Positions 7,579 through 15,425 of a stretch of 64,000 bases of DNA are shown piece after piece. Where the stretch lies: contig NZ_CP089293.1 in assembly GCF_021919345.1 (NCBI RefSeq), positions 2,232,001-2,296,000 on the forward strand, written 5' to 3'. Every line of letters begins with the position of its first letter. Positions within the stretch are counted from its first letter, which is position 1. The notes under the pieces were generated by a model. The model was not told where the DNA came from. It saw only the letters and a list, made by a program, of their open reading frames with translations, and did no database searches. Origin of the DNA: Paenarthrobacter nicotinovorans (lineage in GTDB: Bacteria; Actinomycetota; Actinomycetes; Actinomycetales; Micrococcaceae). Position numbers and translations under genes: made by a program.

Positions 7579-9972
7579 ATGACTATTGCTGCCGGTTCGG
7601 ACACGCAATCTCCCGCGATGAACATTGCCGATACCCACGACCTCATCAGGGTCCAGGGCGCCCGCGAAAACAACCTGAAAGATGTCAGCGTCGAAATTCC
7701 GAAGCGACGGCTGACGGTGTTTACCGGCGTCTCGGGATCCGGCAAGAGCTCCCTGGTTTTCGCCACCATTGCTGCAGAATCGCAGCGCATGATCAATGAA
7801 ACCTACAGCGCGTTTGTCCAGGGCTTCATGCCGTCTTTGGCACGACCTGATGTGGACGTGCTTGAAGGACTGACGACGGCGATCATCGTGGACCAGGAGA
7901 GAATGGGCTCCAACCCCCGTTCAACGGTGGGCACGGCCACAGATGCCAACGCCATGCTCCGCATTCTCTTCAGCCGCCTCGGACAGCCCCACATTGGATC
8001 TCCCAACGCGTATTCCTTCAATGTCCCCACGGTAAAGGCGAGCGGGGCGATCACTGTGGATCGCGGCGAGGGCAGGACCAAAACGGAGAAAGCCTCCTTC
8101 AACCGCCTCGGTGGAATGTGCTCACGCTGCGAAGGCATGGGCTCGGTCAACGACTTCGACCTCACAGCTCTTTACGATGAGAGCAAATCGCTCAGCGAAG
8201 GCGCGCTCACGATTCCCGGCTACAGCATGGATGGCTGGTACGGACGCATCTTCAGCGGTACAGGCTACTTCAACATGGACAAGCCGATCGCCAAATTCAC
8301 CAAAAAGGAACTCCACGACCTTCTCTACCGGGAGCCCACCAAGGTCAAGGTGGAAGGAATCAACCTCACCTACGAGGGCGTGATCCCGAAGATCCAAAAG
8401 TCGATGCTTTCCAAGGACGTTGACGCTCTGCAGCCCCACGTCCGCGCCTTTGTGGAGAGGGCCATCACATTCACCACCTGTCCTGAGTGCGAGGGCACCA
8501 GGTTGAGTCCGGAGGCCAGGTCTTCCAAGATCAAAGGCAAGAGCATCGCTGACGTGTGCACAATGCAGATCACCGATCTCGCTGAGTGGATCCGCCAGCT
8601 CGATGAGCCCTCAGTCGCGCCCCTGCTCAAGGGACTGCAGCATCTCCTGGACTCCTTCGCGGACATCGGCCTGGGTTACCTTTCGCTGGACCGCCCGGCT
8701 GGCACCCTGTCCGGGGGTGAGGCCCAGCGCACCAAGATGATCCGGCATCTGGGTTCGTCCCTGACCGACATCACTTATGTGTTCGACGAGCCAACCATCG
8801 GGCTACACCCCCACGACATTGAGCGGATGAACCAGTTGCTGCTCCAACTGCGGGACAAGGGCAACACCGTACTGGTGGTCGAACACAAGCCGGAAAGCAT
8901 CGCCATCGCGGACCACATCATCGACCTTGGTCCGGGGGCTGGTACCGGCGGCGGCACGGTGTGCTACGAGGGCGACCTGGACGGGCTGCGGGGGAGTGAC
9001 ACCATTACCGGGAGGCATCTTGACGACCGCGCCTCCATAAAGGCCACATTCCGTAAGGCCAAAGGACAATTGGAAGTCCGCGGCGCTTCAACCAACAACC
9101 TTCAGAGCGTGGACGCGGAAATTCCCCTTGGTGTCCTGTGCGTCCTGACCGGGGTTGCGGGATCCGGAAAGAGTTCACTGATCCACGGATCGGTGGCCAA
9201 GCGCGATGGCGTACTGGTCATCGATCAAGGTGCCATCCGAGGATCCCGAAGGAGCAATCCTGCCACCTACACCGGCCTGCTCGAACCCATCCGCAAGGCC
9301 TTTGCCAAGGCCAACGGCGTGAAGCCGGCCCTCTTCAGTTCGAACTCCGAGGGCGCCTGCCCAACGTGCAATGGCGCCGGCGTCATCTATACGGATCTCG
9401 GCGTCATGGCGACAGTCGAATCGACTTGTGAGGAATGTGAAGGAAAGCGCTTTCAGGCCTCCGTTCTGGAGTACAAGCTGGGGGAGCGCAATATTGCAGA
9501 AGTGCTTGCAATGTCGGTCAACGAGGCTGAAGGCTTCTTCAGCGAGGGGGAAGCGCGAACGCCTGCGGCCCACAAGATCCTGGACCGGCTCGCCGATGTC
9601 GGGCTTGGCTACCTGACGTTGGGCCAGCCATTGACCACGTTGTCAGGTGGTGAGCGGCAACGGCTCAAACTGGCCACGCAGATGTCCGAGAAGGGCGACA
9701 TTTACATCCTCGATGAGCCCACCACGGGTTTGCACCTGGCGGATGTCCAAAACCTGCTGGGCATGTTGGACCGCTTGGTCGAGTCCGGGAAATCCGTCAT
9801 TGTGATCGAACACCATCAGGCGGTCATGGCTCACGCCGACTGGATCATCGACCTTGGCCCTGGTGCGGGTCACGACGGCGGCAGGATAGTTTTCGCAGGA
9901 ACGCCGGCTGAGCTTGTGGCTGGAAAAGCAACACTGACCGGCAAACACTTGGCCGCTTACGTAGGCGCATGA
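7579..9972 (+). CDS. UvrA-like ABC ATPase (DrrC/UvrA2 type)
   Basis: 797 aa, about 150 residues shorter than housekeeping UvrA. It has two ABC ATPase halves with Walker A GVSGSGKSS (about 49) and GVAGSGKSS (about 525), signature motifs LSGGEAQR and LSGGERQR, Walker B regions VFDEPTIGLH and ILDEPTTGLH, and CxxC zinc-knuckle pairs (CSRCEG, CPECEG, CPTCNG, CEECEG). The shortening fits loss of the UvrB-binding insertion, as in UvrA2 and the daunorubicin-resistance protein DrrC. Such proteins are soluble and act on DNA or DNA-bound drugs. Its position divergent from a polyketide operon, with a shared operator, suggests a protective role; that link is inference. GGAGAA precedes the ATG. Confidence 0.85.
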   Translation: MTIAAGSDTQSPAMNIADTHDLIRVQGARENNLKDVSVEIPKRRLTVFTGVSGSGKSSLVFATIAAESQRMINETYSAFVQGFMPSLARPDVDVLEGLTTAIIVDQERMGSNPRSTVGTATDANAMLRILFSRLGQPHIGSPNAYSFNVPTVKASGAITVDRGEGRTKTEKASFNRLGGMCSRCEGMGSVNDFDLTALYDESKSLSEGALTIPGYSMDGWYGRIFSGTGYFNMDKPIAKFTKKELHDLLYREPTKVKVEGINLTYEGVIPKIQKSMLSKDVDALQPHVRAFVERAITFTTCPECEGTRLSPEARSSKIKGKSIADVCTMQITDLAEWIRQLDEPSVAPLLKGLQHLLDSFADIGLGYLSLDRPAGTLSGGEAQRTKMIRHLGSSLTDITYVFDEPTIGLHPHDIERMNQLLLQLRDKGNTVLVVEHKPESIAIADHIIDLGPGAGTGGGTVCYEGDLDGLRGSDTITGRHLDDRASIKATFRKAKGQLEVRGASTNNLQSVDAEIPLGVLCVLTGVAGSGKSSLIHGSVAKRDGVLVIDQGAIRGSRRSNPATYTGLLEPIRKAFAKANGVKPALFSSNSEGACPTCNGAGVIYTDLGVMATVESTCEECEGKRFQASVLEYKLGERNIAEVLAMSVNEAEGFFSEGEARTPAAHKILDRLADVGLGYLTLGQPLTTLSGGERQRLKLATQMSEKGDIYILDEPTTGLHLADVQNLLGMLDRLVESGKSVIVIEHHQAVMAHADWIIDLGPGAGHDGGRIVFAGTPAELVAGKATLTGKHLAAYVGA

Positions 9973-9995
9973 CCTCTGTTGTTTGACCTGGCGTT

Positions 9996-11582
9996 CTACG
10001 GATAGCCGCCGGTCACAGGCGGGATCGTGTGCCCGGCTTCGACTGCTGCGTCCAGCTTCGATCGGTCAAGGCGCCAGACAACAGTCTCGCCCGAGGTGGG
10101 TCCGGTAAAGGAGTAGACCGGTTCAGCGTTTGCCTTCAGCCACTCCACGAGCTCAGGAGCTGCGTAGCCGTATCCCTCGCGCAATTGCCTGCCCTGGGTC
10201 AGGACATATTCAGCGCCCCGGTCGCTTAGCGACTTCAAGGAAGGCAGGACCTCCCAGTTAGTGTGTGGCAGCAGCGCGAATTCTTCAGTCACGGTGGTCA
10301 GGCCCACCTGTGAGTCGGAAGGCAGCCGGGTGGTCAGAAAGTCGCGTGCGCGCACCAGCCCGTCATCAACAGTCAGCCTTGCCTGCAATCCGAGGGCAAG
10401 GCTGATGACACTCATCAGCGCCGCGGCAGTAACGAGAAAAGTTCGGGCTGCGGGTCGCCGTTCAAGCACCATGGTCGCGGCGACAGGAGTGGAAATCAGG
10501 GAGGCAAGCACCACACAATAGCCGAACTGCTCCTCGGCAGCCCCGAAGAAGACGGAATATGCGCCAACGATGCCGCTGATGAACGAGTACACGCCGATGA
10601 TGCGGCGAATTTGGACCCGGGACAAGGACGCCAGTGCGCCGGACACCAGCGAAAGTCCAAGGAGTATGTAACTGGTGCCGAACCGGCCGGCGAGTTCCAC
10701 GAGACGTCCGGTAAGGTCCGTGCCCGTCACTGAATTGAAGCCGGTCATTTGCATAACACCGGTAATCCTGAGGACACCTACTGTCTTCTGGTCCACGAAC
10801 GCAGGAAGCAAACCTGCAGAGGCAATCACGCAGAGATACACCAGGTAGGGGACCAGTGCACAGGCGAAGATCCTCATGGCGGTCATTGCTCGAAGCGTTT
10901 GGCGCCACAGCACGGCAGACAGGAGAGGACCCACCGTGAACATGACAGTCATGTCCTTGGTCACCAGTGCCAGTCCAAAAGCGAATCCGCCGGCAACTTC
11001 CAGCAGCACACGCCGGCGACCTGGCGCTTGACCCAGAGCCATCAGGACCAGCAGCCAACCTGTAAGTACGGCCAGCCCCGCTGGGGTCTCCATCATCAAT
11101 CGGCCGTCCATGCGCAGCACAAACGGGTCACTTGCCAGGATCGCACCGGCGAAAACTGCAGGTACCAGGCCGACGAGCCGGCGCACCAGCAGAACGCAGA
11201 CGACTACCGTCATGACGCCCACAATTGCGTTGACCCACCGCAACTGCAGGGCCAGGTCCATGGGGCCGCCACCTAGCCCCAACACTCCAATGACCATTCC
11301 GTCGAGCGCAAACAGCCCCGGGGGATGAAGGAAGAAAGGAGACCCCAGAATAGACGGAAGTTGGCCCTCCGCCATCTGCCTGGCCATTTCCGCATACGTT
11401 ACTTCGTCAATGAACAGGTCATTGGCTTGCTGGACGCCGTAGACGCGAAGCAGCACCGCCAGCAATGCCAGGAGGATCGTCATGGAAGAAGGCCGCCACA
11501 ACAGCCAAAGCAATGCACCCACCGATTCACTGAGCCGAACGCGTAGTTCGCTTCGTGGACCTGATTCCAGAACTCGAGTCAT
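9996..11582 (-). CDS. GT-C fold membrane glycosyltransferase (GT39/GT83, ArnT/PMT-like)
   Basis: 528 aa with about ten hydrophobic segments. After the first membrane segment it has NDLFIDEVTYAEMARQM, the acidic first-loop motif of the lipid-phosphosugar-dependent PMT/ArnT family, then FFLHPPGLFAL. The soluble C-terminal part (about 410-528) contains DSQVGLTTVTEEFALLP. Enzymes of this fold move a sugar from polyprenyl-phosphate to protein or envelope glycolipid outside the membrane; the acceptor is unknown. It converges with the UvrA-like gene, 23 bp apart. The ATG at 11582 has only a poor ribosome site. Confidence 0.78.
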   Translation of the reverse strand: MTRVLESGPRSELRVRLSESVGALLWLLWRPSSMTILLALLAVLLRVYGVQQANDLFIDEVTYAEMARQMAEGQLPSILGSPFFLHPPGLFALDGMVIGVLGLGGGPMDLALQLRWVNAIVGVMTVVVCVLLVRRLVGLVPAVFAGAILASDPFVLRMDGRLMMETPAGLAVLTGWLLVLMALGQAPGRRRVLLEVAGGFAFGLALVTKDMTVMFTVGPLLSAVLWRQTLRAMTAMRIFACALVPYLVYLCVIASAGLLPAFVDQKTVGVLRITGVMQMTGFNSVTGTDLTGRLVELAGRFGTSYILLGLSLVSGALASLSRVQIRRIIGVYSFISGIVGAYSVFFGAAEEQFGYCVVLASLISTPVAATMVLERRPAARTFLVTAAALMSVISLALGLQARLTVDDGLVRARDFLTTRLPSDSQVGLTTVTEEFALLPHTNWEVLPSLKSLSDRGAEYVLTQGRQLREGYGYAAPELVEWLKANAEPVYSFTGPTSGETVVWRLDRSKLDAAVEAGHTIPPVTGGYP

Positions 11583-12016
11583 CAGGGAACCAACACCCCG
11601 ATGCGCAGAGCGTCTCTGACCAGCCGTCTTTCCACCGTATTCATCTCCTCAACGTGACCACAGCGATACCGCCGAAGAGTTAGTGCAGCAGTGACGGGGT
11701 TTGTGTTGCAGGCAGGCATTAGGAAACGAAATCCTGAAGTCGGGAGTTCTCGAAGCTACTTCTACCCCCTAGTCTCGAACGCCGATAATCTACATTATGT
11801 AAAGTAAAGTCTCAGAGGGCCCGGCTAGACGGATGACTCTCCGCTCCCCGCCTACGCCACATCGAGTCGCCGCTTGGAAACCAGAGGGTCGCCCGGCACT
11901 ACAGTCATCCGGTTATATTGACGAAATCAGTAATAACAAAGAATGCGCAGCGATGGTCTTCGCACGAACGCAAAAGAAATCAAAACGGGAATTCACTCCA
12001 ATGTTGAAAGTGATCA
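11583..12016. other. Gene-free stretch with reduced GC
   Basis: I find no convincing gene here. From about 11740 the sequence is clearly less GC-rich than its surroundings (runs such as TAATCTACATTATGTAAAGTAAAG). A short plus-strand frame reaches 12057 but lacks a ribosome site and recognisable sequence. The stretch probably holds the 5' region of the glycosyltransferase gene. Confidence 0.5.
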
Positions 12017-12047
12017 GGGTGGGTGATCCCTCAAGGAACACCCACCC
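12017..12047 (-). terminator. Hairpin after the surface-protein gene
   Basis: A perfect 9-bp stem GGGTGGGTG/CACCCACCC with a 13-nt loop lies 18 bp beyond the stop of the minus-strand gene at 12065. Its T-tract is poor (CTTTC), so termination may be inefficient. Confidence 0.6.
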
Positions 12048-12064
12048 CGCGTTATGAAAGTCTT

Positions 12065-12649
12065 CTAATCTGTCGTACTGGTACCCGCACGACGACGCAC
12101 GACCACCACGGACGCCGCGCCCGCCGCCAGCACACCGGCACCAACCAGCCCCCATATGACCATGCCGGAGTCGGCACTCGAATCCGCCACACCAACTGCC
12201 GCTCCAGCATCAGTAACACTGGAGACAGCAACGAAATCAGAGCCGCCCTTGCCATTGCCATTATTTCCGCGTCCGTGGTTGCCGTTATTCACTGCCACGC
12301 GCGCCGAACGAATATTGCCGGATGTGGCACCGACGGCGGAAATCATGTAATTGCCGGCGTTGTCGAAGGTTATGTTTGTGGAGATGGTGCCATTGCCGTC
12401 GGCGATGACGCCGAAGTTGGCTGGGGCGCTCCCCCGCGGGCCACCTCTCTTCTCGAAACTAACGTTGACAGTCTCGCCTGGGATGTATCCGCCGCCGGAA
12501 AAGGTGATCGTTTCACCACGATCGATCGTGCCGTCCGAAACGGTTCCCTGCTCATTGCCGGGCGCCGGGTAGGTACTGGCCATGGAGGACGTGGCTCCAG
12601 CGAACATGACAGTTCCTGCGAGCACAATTGTCGCAATAGTTCTTCTCAT
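12065..12649 (-). CDS. Secreted, C-terminally membrane-anchored surface protein
   Basis: 194 aa, unknown function. It begins with a clear signal peptide (MRRTIATIVLAGTVMFAGATSSMAS, probable cleavage near 25). A compact Ig-like beta region follows (about 35-120: DRGETITFSGGGYIPGETVNVSF), then a Gly/Asn-rich linker (NNGNHGRGNNGNGKGG). A transmembrane helix (about 160-182) ends in RRR. This is the layout of a cell-wall surface protein, but no LPxTG-like sortase signal precedes the helix, so it is probably held by the helix alone. The start has a good ribosome site (AGGGGAAG). It stands alone in less GC-rich DNA. Confidence 0.75.
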   Translation of the reverse strand: MRRTIATIVLAGTVMFAGATSSMASTYPAPGNEQGTVSDGTIDRGETITFSGGGYIPGETVNVSFEKRGGPRGSAPANFGVIADGNGTISTNITFDNAGNYMISAVGATSGNIRSARVAVNNGNHGRGNNGNGKGGSDFVAVSSVTDAGAAVGVADSSADSGMVIWGLVGAGVLAAGAASVVVVRRRAGTSTTD

Positions 12650-12921
12650 TTGCTTCCCCTGGGTTAATGAAGAATTTCAAGTGATGATTGGGCCGCTAAA
12701 AGTCTTAGCCAAATGCTTGCCGAATCCCCCATATGTCCAGCCAGCGAAACGCTATCACCGCGGGACTATCCAAACAAGCTTCAAGTGCCTCAGTTACAAG
12801 GAGTTAGCCCGTTATTTACTTGACAGTGTTGTCTCGTTTATGACAACCCTGCGACTTTCGTGACTTTATCAACTGACTATGTGACAAGCGAGTCAGTCGC
12901 ATCCGGAGCAGCAATCAAAAA
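12650..12921. other. Gene-free upstream region of the surface-protein gene
   Basis: This stretch is low in GC and no gene is evident. It holds an interrupted inverted repeat, GTTGTC-8 nt-GACAAC, at 12828-12847 that could be an operator, and a plus-strand TTGACA at 12820-12825 without a convincing -10 box. The promoter of the surface-protein gene must lie here but I cannot place it. Confidence 0.4.
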
Positions 12922-12953
12922 GGATGCCCGTCCGGTTATCCGGACGGGCATCC
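12922..12953 (-). terminator. Intrinsic terminator of phnB-like gene
   Basis: A perfect 14-bp stem (left arm 12922-12935, right arm 12940-12953) with loop TTAT. On the minus strand the stem is followed by TTTTTGATTG, a usable T-tract. It is the second of two consecutive hairpins after the gene ending at 13002. Confidence 0.8.
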
Positions 12954-12961
12954 CTGTCGCG

Positions 12962-12988
12962 GCCCGCTACGGCATGGCCGTAGCGGGC
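12962..12988 (-). terminator. First of two tandem hairpins after phnB-like gene
   Basis: A perfect 12-bp stem GCCCGCTACGGC/GCCGTAGCGGGC with a 3-nt loop, 13 bp after the stop codon. It has no T-tract of its own; it may stabilise the 3' end or assist the terminator 8 bp further on. Confidence 0.5.
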
Positions 12989-13001
12989 ATGGAGAGTGGC
13001 G

Positions 13002-13430
13002 CTATTGGGCCTGTTGTTCCCCGGCGATGTTGACCAACCATGCGATGCCAAACCTGTCCACGCACATGCCGAAGGTGTCGCCCCACGGAGCGCTCTCGAG
13101 CGGCACGGTGACCGTGCCGCCGTCGACAAGTTTCTCCCAGTAGCCGCGCAGCTCCGCATCGTCCGCAGCTTCACCACTCAAGGAGACAGACATGTTGTTA
13201 CCCGGGTTGTACTCCATGCCGTTGGGCGTATCTGCCGCCATCAGCGTCAGGCCGTTCGGCGTCGTCAATTGGGCGTGCATGACCTTATCGGCTTCCGCAG
13301 GGTCTTGGCTGGCCTGGAAGTCCCCGAAGGTGCTAAGAGTCAATTCGCCGCCGAAGACGGACTCATAGAAATTGATTGCGTCCCTGGCGTTGTCGAGGAA
13401 CGAGATGTATGGATTGAGGCGGGTGGTCAT
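13002..13430 (-). CDS. PhnB-like VOC-fold protein
   Basis: 142 aa. It starts MTTRLNPYISFLDNARDAINFYESVFGG and ends with WGDTFGMCVDRFGIAWLVN, the usual PhnB/DUF1338-like glyoxalase-superfamily pattern built from two beta-alpha-beta-beta-beta units. Substrate and reaction are unknown; many members are metal-dependent or bind small molecules. GAGGAG precedes the ATG by 9 nt. It is the first of three VOC-fold genes on this strand. Confidence 0.85.
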   Translation of the reverse strand: MTTRLNPYISFLDNARDAINFYESVFGGELTLSTFGDFQASQDPAEADKVMHAQLTTPNGLTLMAADTPNGMEYNPGNNMSVSLSGEAADDAELRGYWEKLVDGGTVTVPLESAPWGDTFGMCVDRFGIAWLVNIAGEQQAQ

Positions 13431-13519
13431 CAGTCAGTTCTCCTCATGGTTATGAAGGGTGCGCACGTCACCGTGCGGCAATGCTAACAGCGCCCAGAGG
13501 CGCCTGTCCCCCAAACTTT

Positions 13520-13975
13520 CTAGTCGCCGTCGTAGGCCTTTTTCAGCACCGCCAGGTCAAGTTTTCCCATCGTCATCATGGCCTCCATGGCACGGCGGGA
13601 TCCGGCCTCATCCGGACCGTTCAAAAACTCGGGCATTGCGGTCGGGATGATTTGCCAGGAGACACCGAACTTGTCTTTGAGCCACCCGCACCGGCCCTCC
13701 TCTCCCCCATCAACCAGCGCGTCCCAGTACCGATCCACCTCATCTTGGTTTTCGCAGTTCACAACCAAGGAGATGGCCTCGGTGAAGCCAAGTCCCGGCC
13801 TTCCGTTCAATGCCATGAACTCCCGGCCCCCGATTTCGAATCCGACCATGATGACCGTGCCATCGGGACCCGGCATTGGCTGCCCCATGGACGCATTTGC
13901 GAACGTCGACGTGTAGAACTCCGCTGCCTCCCCCGCTTGGCCGTCGAACCACAAACAAGTGGAAATCTTCTGCAT
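13520..13975 (-). CDS. VOC-fold protein (3-demethylubiquinone methyltransferase-like domain)
   Basis: 151 aa. MQKISTCLWFDGQAGEAAEFY, GFEIGGREFMALNG and DRYWDALVDGGEEGRCGWLKDKFGVSWQ are typical of the family annotated 3-demethylubiquinone-9 3-methyltransferase, which is a VOC fold and not a true methyltransferase. GGAAGG lies 8 nt before the ATG at 13975, so this start is preferred to the longer frame from 14017. Its product shares the GYW/RYW..LVDGG pattern with the neighbour at 13002, so they may descend from an old duplication. Confidence 0.85.
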   Translation of the reverse strand: MQKISTCLWFDGQAGEAAEFYTSTFANASMGQPMPGPDGTVIMVGFEIGGREFMALNGRPGLGFTEAISLVVNCENQDEVDRYWDALVDGGEEGRCGWLKDKFGVSWQIIPTAMPEFLNGPDEAGSRRAMEAMMTMGKLDLAVLKKAYDGD

Positions 13976-14127
13976 CCTGCCAACCTTCCAAAGGTCTTGG
14001 GAACCGATCGTCCCCACACGAGGCTAATAGCCCCGTTTCGTCCAAACAATGCCCGACGGCGGGTGGAGACTGGCACGCCGGACCCAACGCACAGTGTCGC
14101 AACAGGGGGCGCACCATCCAATCCAGG

Positions 14128-14505
14128 TCAGTCGCCCGCCGGCCTGACCCGACTGACCAGCCCGACCGTATTGCCTTCGCTGTCCTCGATGAACGCCATC
14201 CACTCCTCCGACTCCGCAGGACCCAAAAGGTCGTCTTCGTGGGCGAAAATCATGTGGGGTTCAGATATGACCCGGACGCCGCGCTCCTTAAGACCTGACA
14301 CCAAGCCGTGGAGGTCACCTACCTCCAGATACAAGAGGGATGAGGGCGCGGCCTCCTCCAGAAGCAGCCGCACGCCGCCAACATCGAAAAACAGAAGTCC
14401 GGGAGGGTCGAACAGCGCCTTCGGTTCCGAGCCCAACAGTGCCGAGTAGAAGGCAGCTGCCCGCTGCAGATCGCCGGCGTGCTGGGCCACCTGGAGCAGT
14501 TTCAT
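14128..14505 (-). CDS. VOC-fold protein (glyoxalase/bleomycin-resistance superfamily)
   Basis: 125 aa. It has the one-unit start MKLLQVAQHAGDLQRAAAFYSALLG and the end MAFIEDSEGNTVGLVSRV, close to methylmalonyl-CoA epimerase/lactoylglutathione-lyase-like proteins. Metal ligands are plausible (His9, Glu in the final strand), but the substrate is unknown. GGGAGG sits 4 nt before the ATG. Confidence 0.82.
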   Translation of the reverse strand: MKLLQVAQHAGDLQRAAAFYSALLGSEPKALFDPPGLLFFDVGGVRLLLEEAAPSSLLYLEVGDLHGLVSGLKERGVRVISEPHMIFAHEDDLLGPAESEEWMAFIEDSEGNTVGLVSRVRPAGD

Positions 14506-14635
14506 TCGACCTCCCGGAGCGGGGGCTGTCGGCCCCTCCCGGTCATCGTCGCCTCAGCGGTGCACTACGCGCAAGTGTCCACCGCACACCGACTTTCGGG
14601 GAACGCTCAACTTCGCGGTGGCCCTCCTCCCCCGA

Positions 14636-14641
14636 TATTGT
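14636..14641 (+). promoter_or_regulatory. -10 box of DUF3054 gene (leaderless)
   Basis: TATTGT, 7 nt, ATG at 14649. An AGGA also lies close to the ATG, so a short leader cannot be excluded. Confidence 0.45.
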
Positions 14642-14648
14642 CAGGATC

Positions 14649-15038
14649 ATGCTTTCAACCTCGAAATCCTGGCTTACAGCCGCGGCCGCCGATCTTCTGC
14701 TGATTCTCGTGTTCGCTGCGATCGGCCGTGACGCCCATGCCCGCGGAGACATTATTTCCGGCGCCTTCATCACAGCATGGCCGTTCCTGGTAGGCGCGTT
14801 GCTCGGCTGGCTTGTCCTGCGGGTGTGGCGTGCGCCGTTCGCCGTCTGGCCATCCGGCGTGGCAGTGTGGCTCGCGGCCGTGATCGTCGGCATGATGTTG
14901 AGGGCCGTGACGGGACAAACCGTCGTCCTGCCGTTTGTCATTGTTGCGCTGATCAGCCTGGGTGTTTTCCTGCTTGGCTTCCGTGCGGTGATTGCGTTGG
15001 TCCGTCGGGTGTCGGCAAGCCGGCAACGCCGAGCCTGA
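14649..15038 (+). CDS. DUF3054 family membrane protein
   Basis: 129 aa with four hydrophobic segments (about 9-25, 36-56, 66-86 and 93-115) and a basic tail RRVSASRQRRA. The pattern DLLLILVFAAIGRDAHARG followed by AWPFLVGALLGW is that of the actinobacterial DUF3054 family, whose function is not known. The ATG at 14649 gives the family N-terminus; the frame continues upstream without it. Confidence 0.8.
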   Translation: MLSTSKSWLTAAAADLLLILVFAAIGRDAHARGDIISGAFITAWPFLVGALLGWLVLRVWRAPFAVWPSGVAVWLAAVIVGMMLRAVTGQTVVLPFVIVALISLGVFLLGFRAVIALVRRVSASRQRRA

Positions 15039-15110
15039 TCCGATCCTCCAACCAGCACATGCACTAGGCTGGGGAGCGTCCGCAACGATGCTTTTCCGGA
15101 AAGGCCCCAC

Positions 15111-15389
15111 GTGATCACCGCTTTTGTCCTGATCAAGACCGATGCCTCGCGCATCCCGGAAACCGCCGAACAAATCTCGGCCATCCAAGGCATCAGCGAG
15201 GTCTATTCAGTCACCGGCGAATGGGACCTCATCGCTGTTGCCCGGGTGTCCAAGCACGAGGATCTCGCGGACGTCATTGCAGATCGCTTGTCCAAGGTGC
15301 CTTCAGTGGTCCATACCACCACGCACATTGCGTTCCGCGCCTACTCACAGCATGACCTGGACGCCGCATTTGCCCTCGGTTTTGAATAA
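15111..15389 (+). CDS. Stand-alone Lrp/AsnC ligand-binding (RAM) domain protein
   Basis: 92 aa. Only the C-terminal ligand-binding half of an Lrp/AsnC regulator is present (MITAFVLIKTDASRIPETAEQISAIQGISEVYSVTGEWDL in part); there is no helix-turn-helix. Such RAM proteins bind amino acids and assemble into dimers or larger rings, sometimes with full-length Lrp proteins. GGAAAGG precedes the GTG. It converges on trpD, as in related actinobacteria, so an amino-acid-sensing role is plausible but unproven. Confidence 0.82.
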   Translation: MITAFVLIKTDASRIPETAEQISAIQGISEVYSVTGEWDLIAVARVSKHEDLADVIADRLSKVPSVVHTTTHIAFRAYSQHDLDAAFALGFE

Positions 15390-15425
15390 GGACTGAGCCT
15401 GCGCACGGGAAGAACGTGAGCCAAA

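Noticed and set aside
11833-12057. Plus-strand reading frame of 74 codons
   Set aside because: No ribosome site, low-complexity mixed composition, and its 3' end is the terminator hairpin of the opposite gene.
12065-12649. Sortase substrate
   Set aside because: No LPxTG or close variant before the terminal helix.
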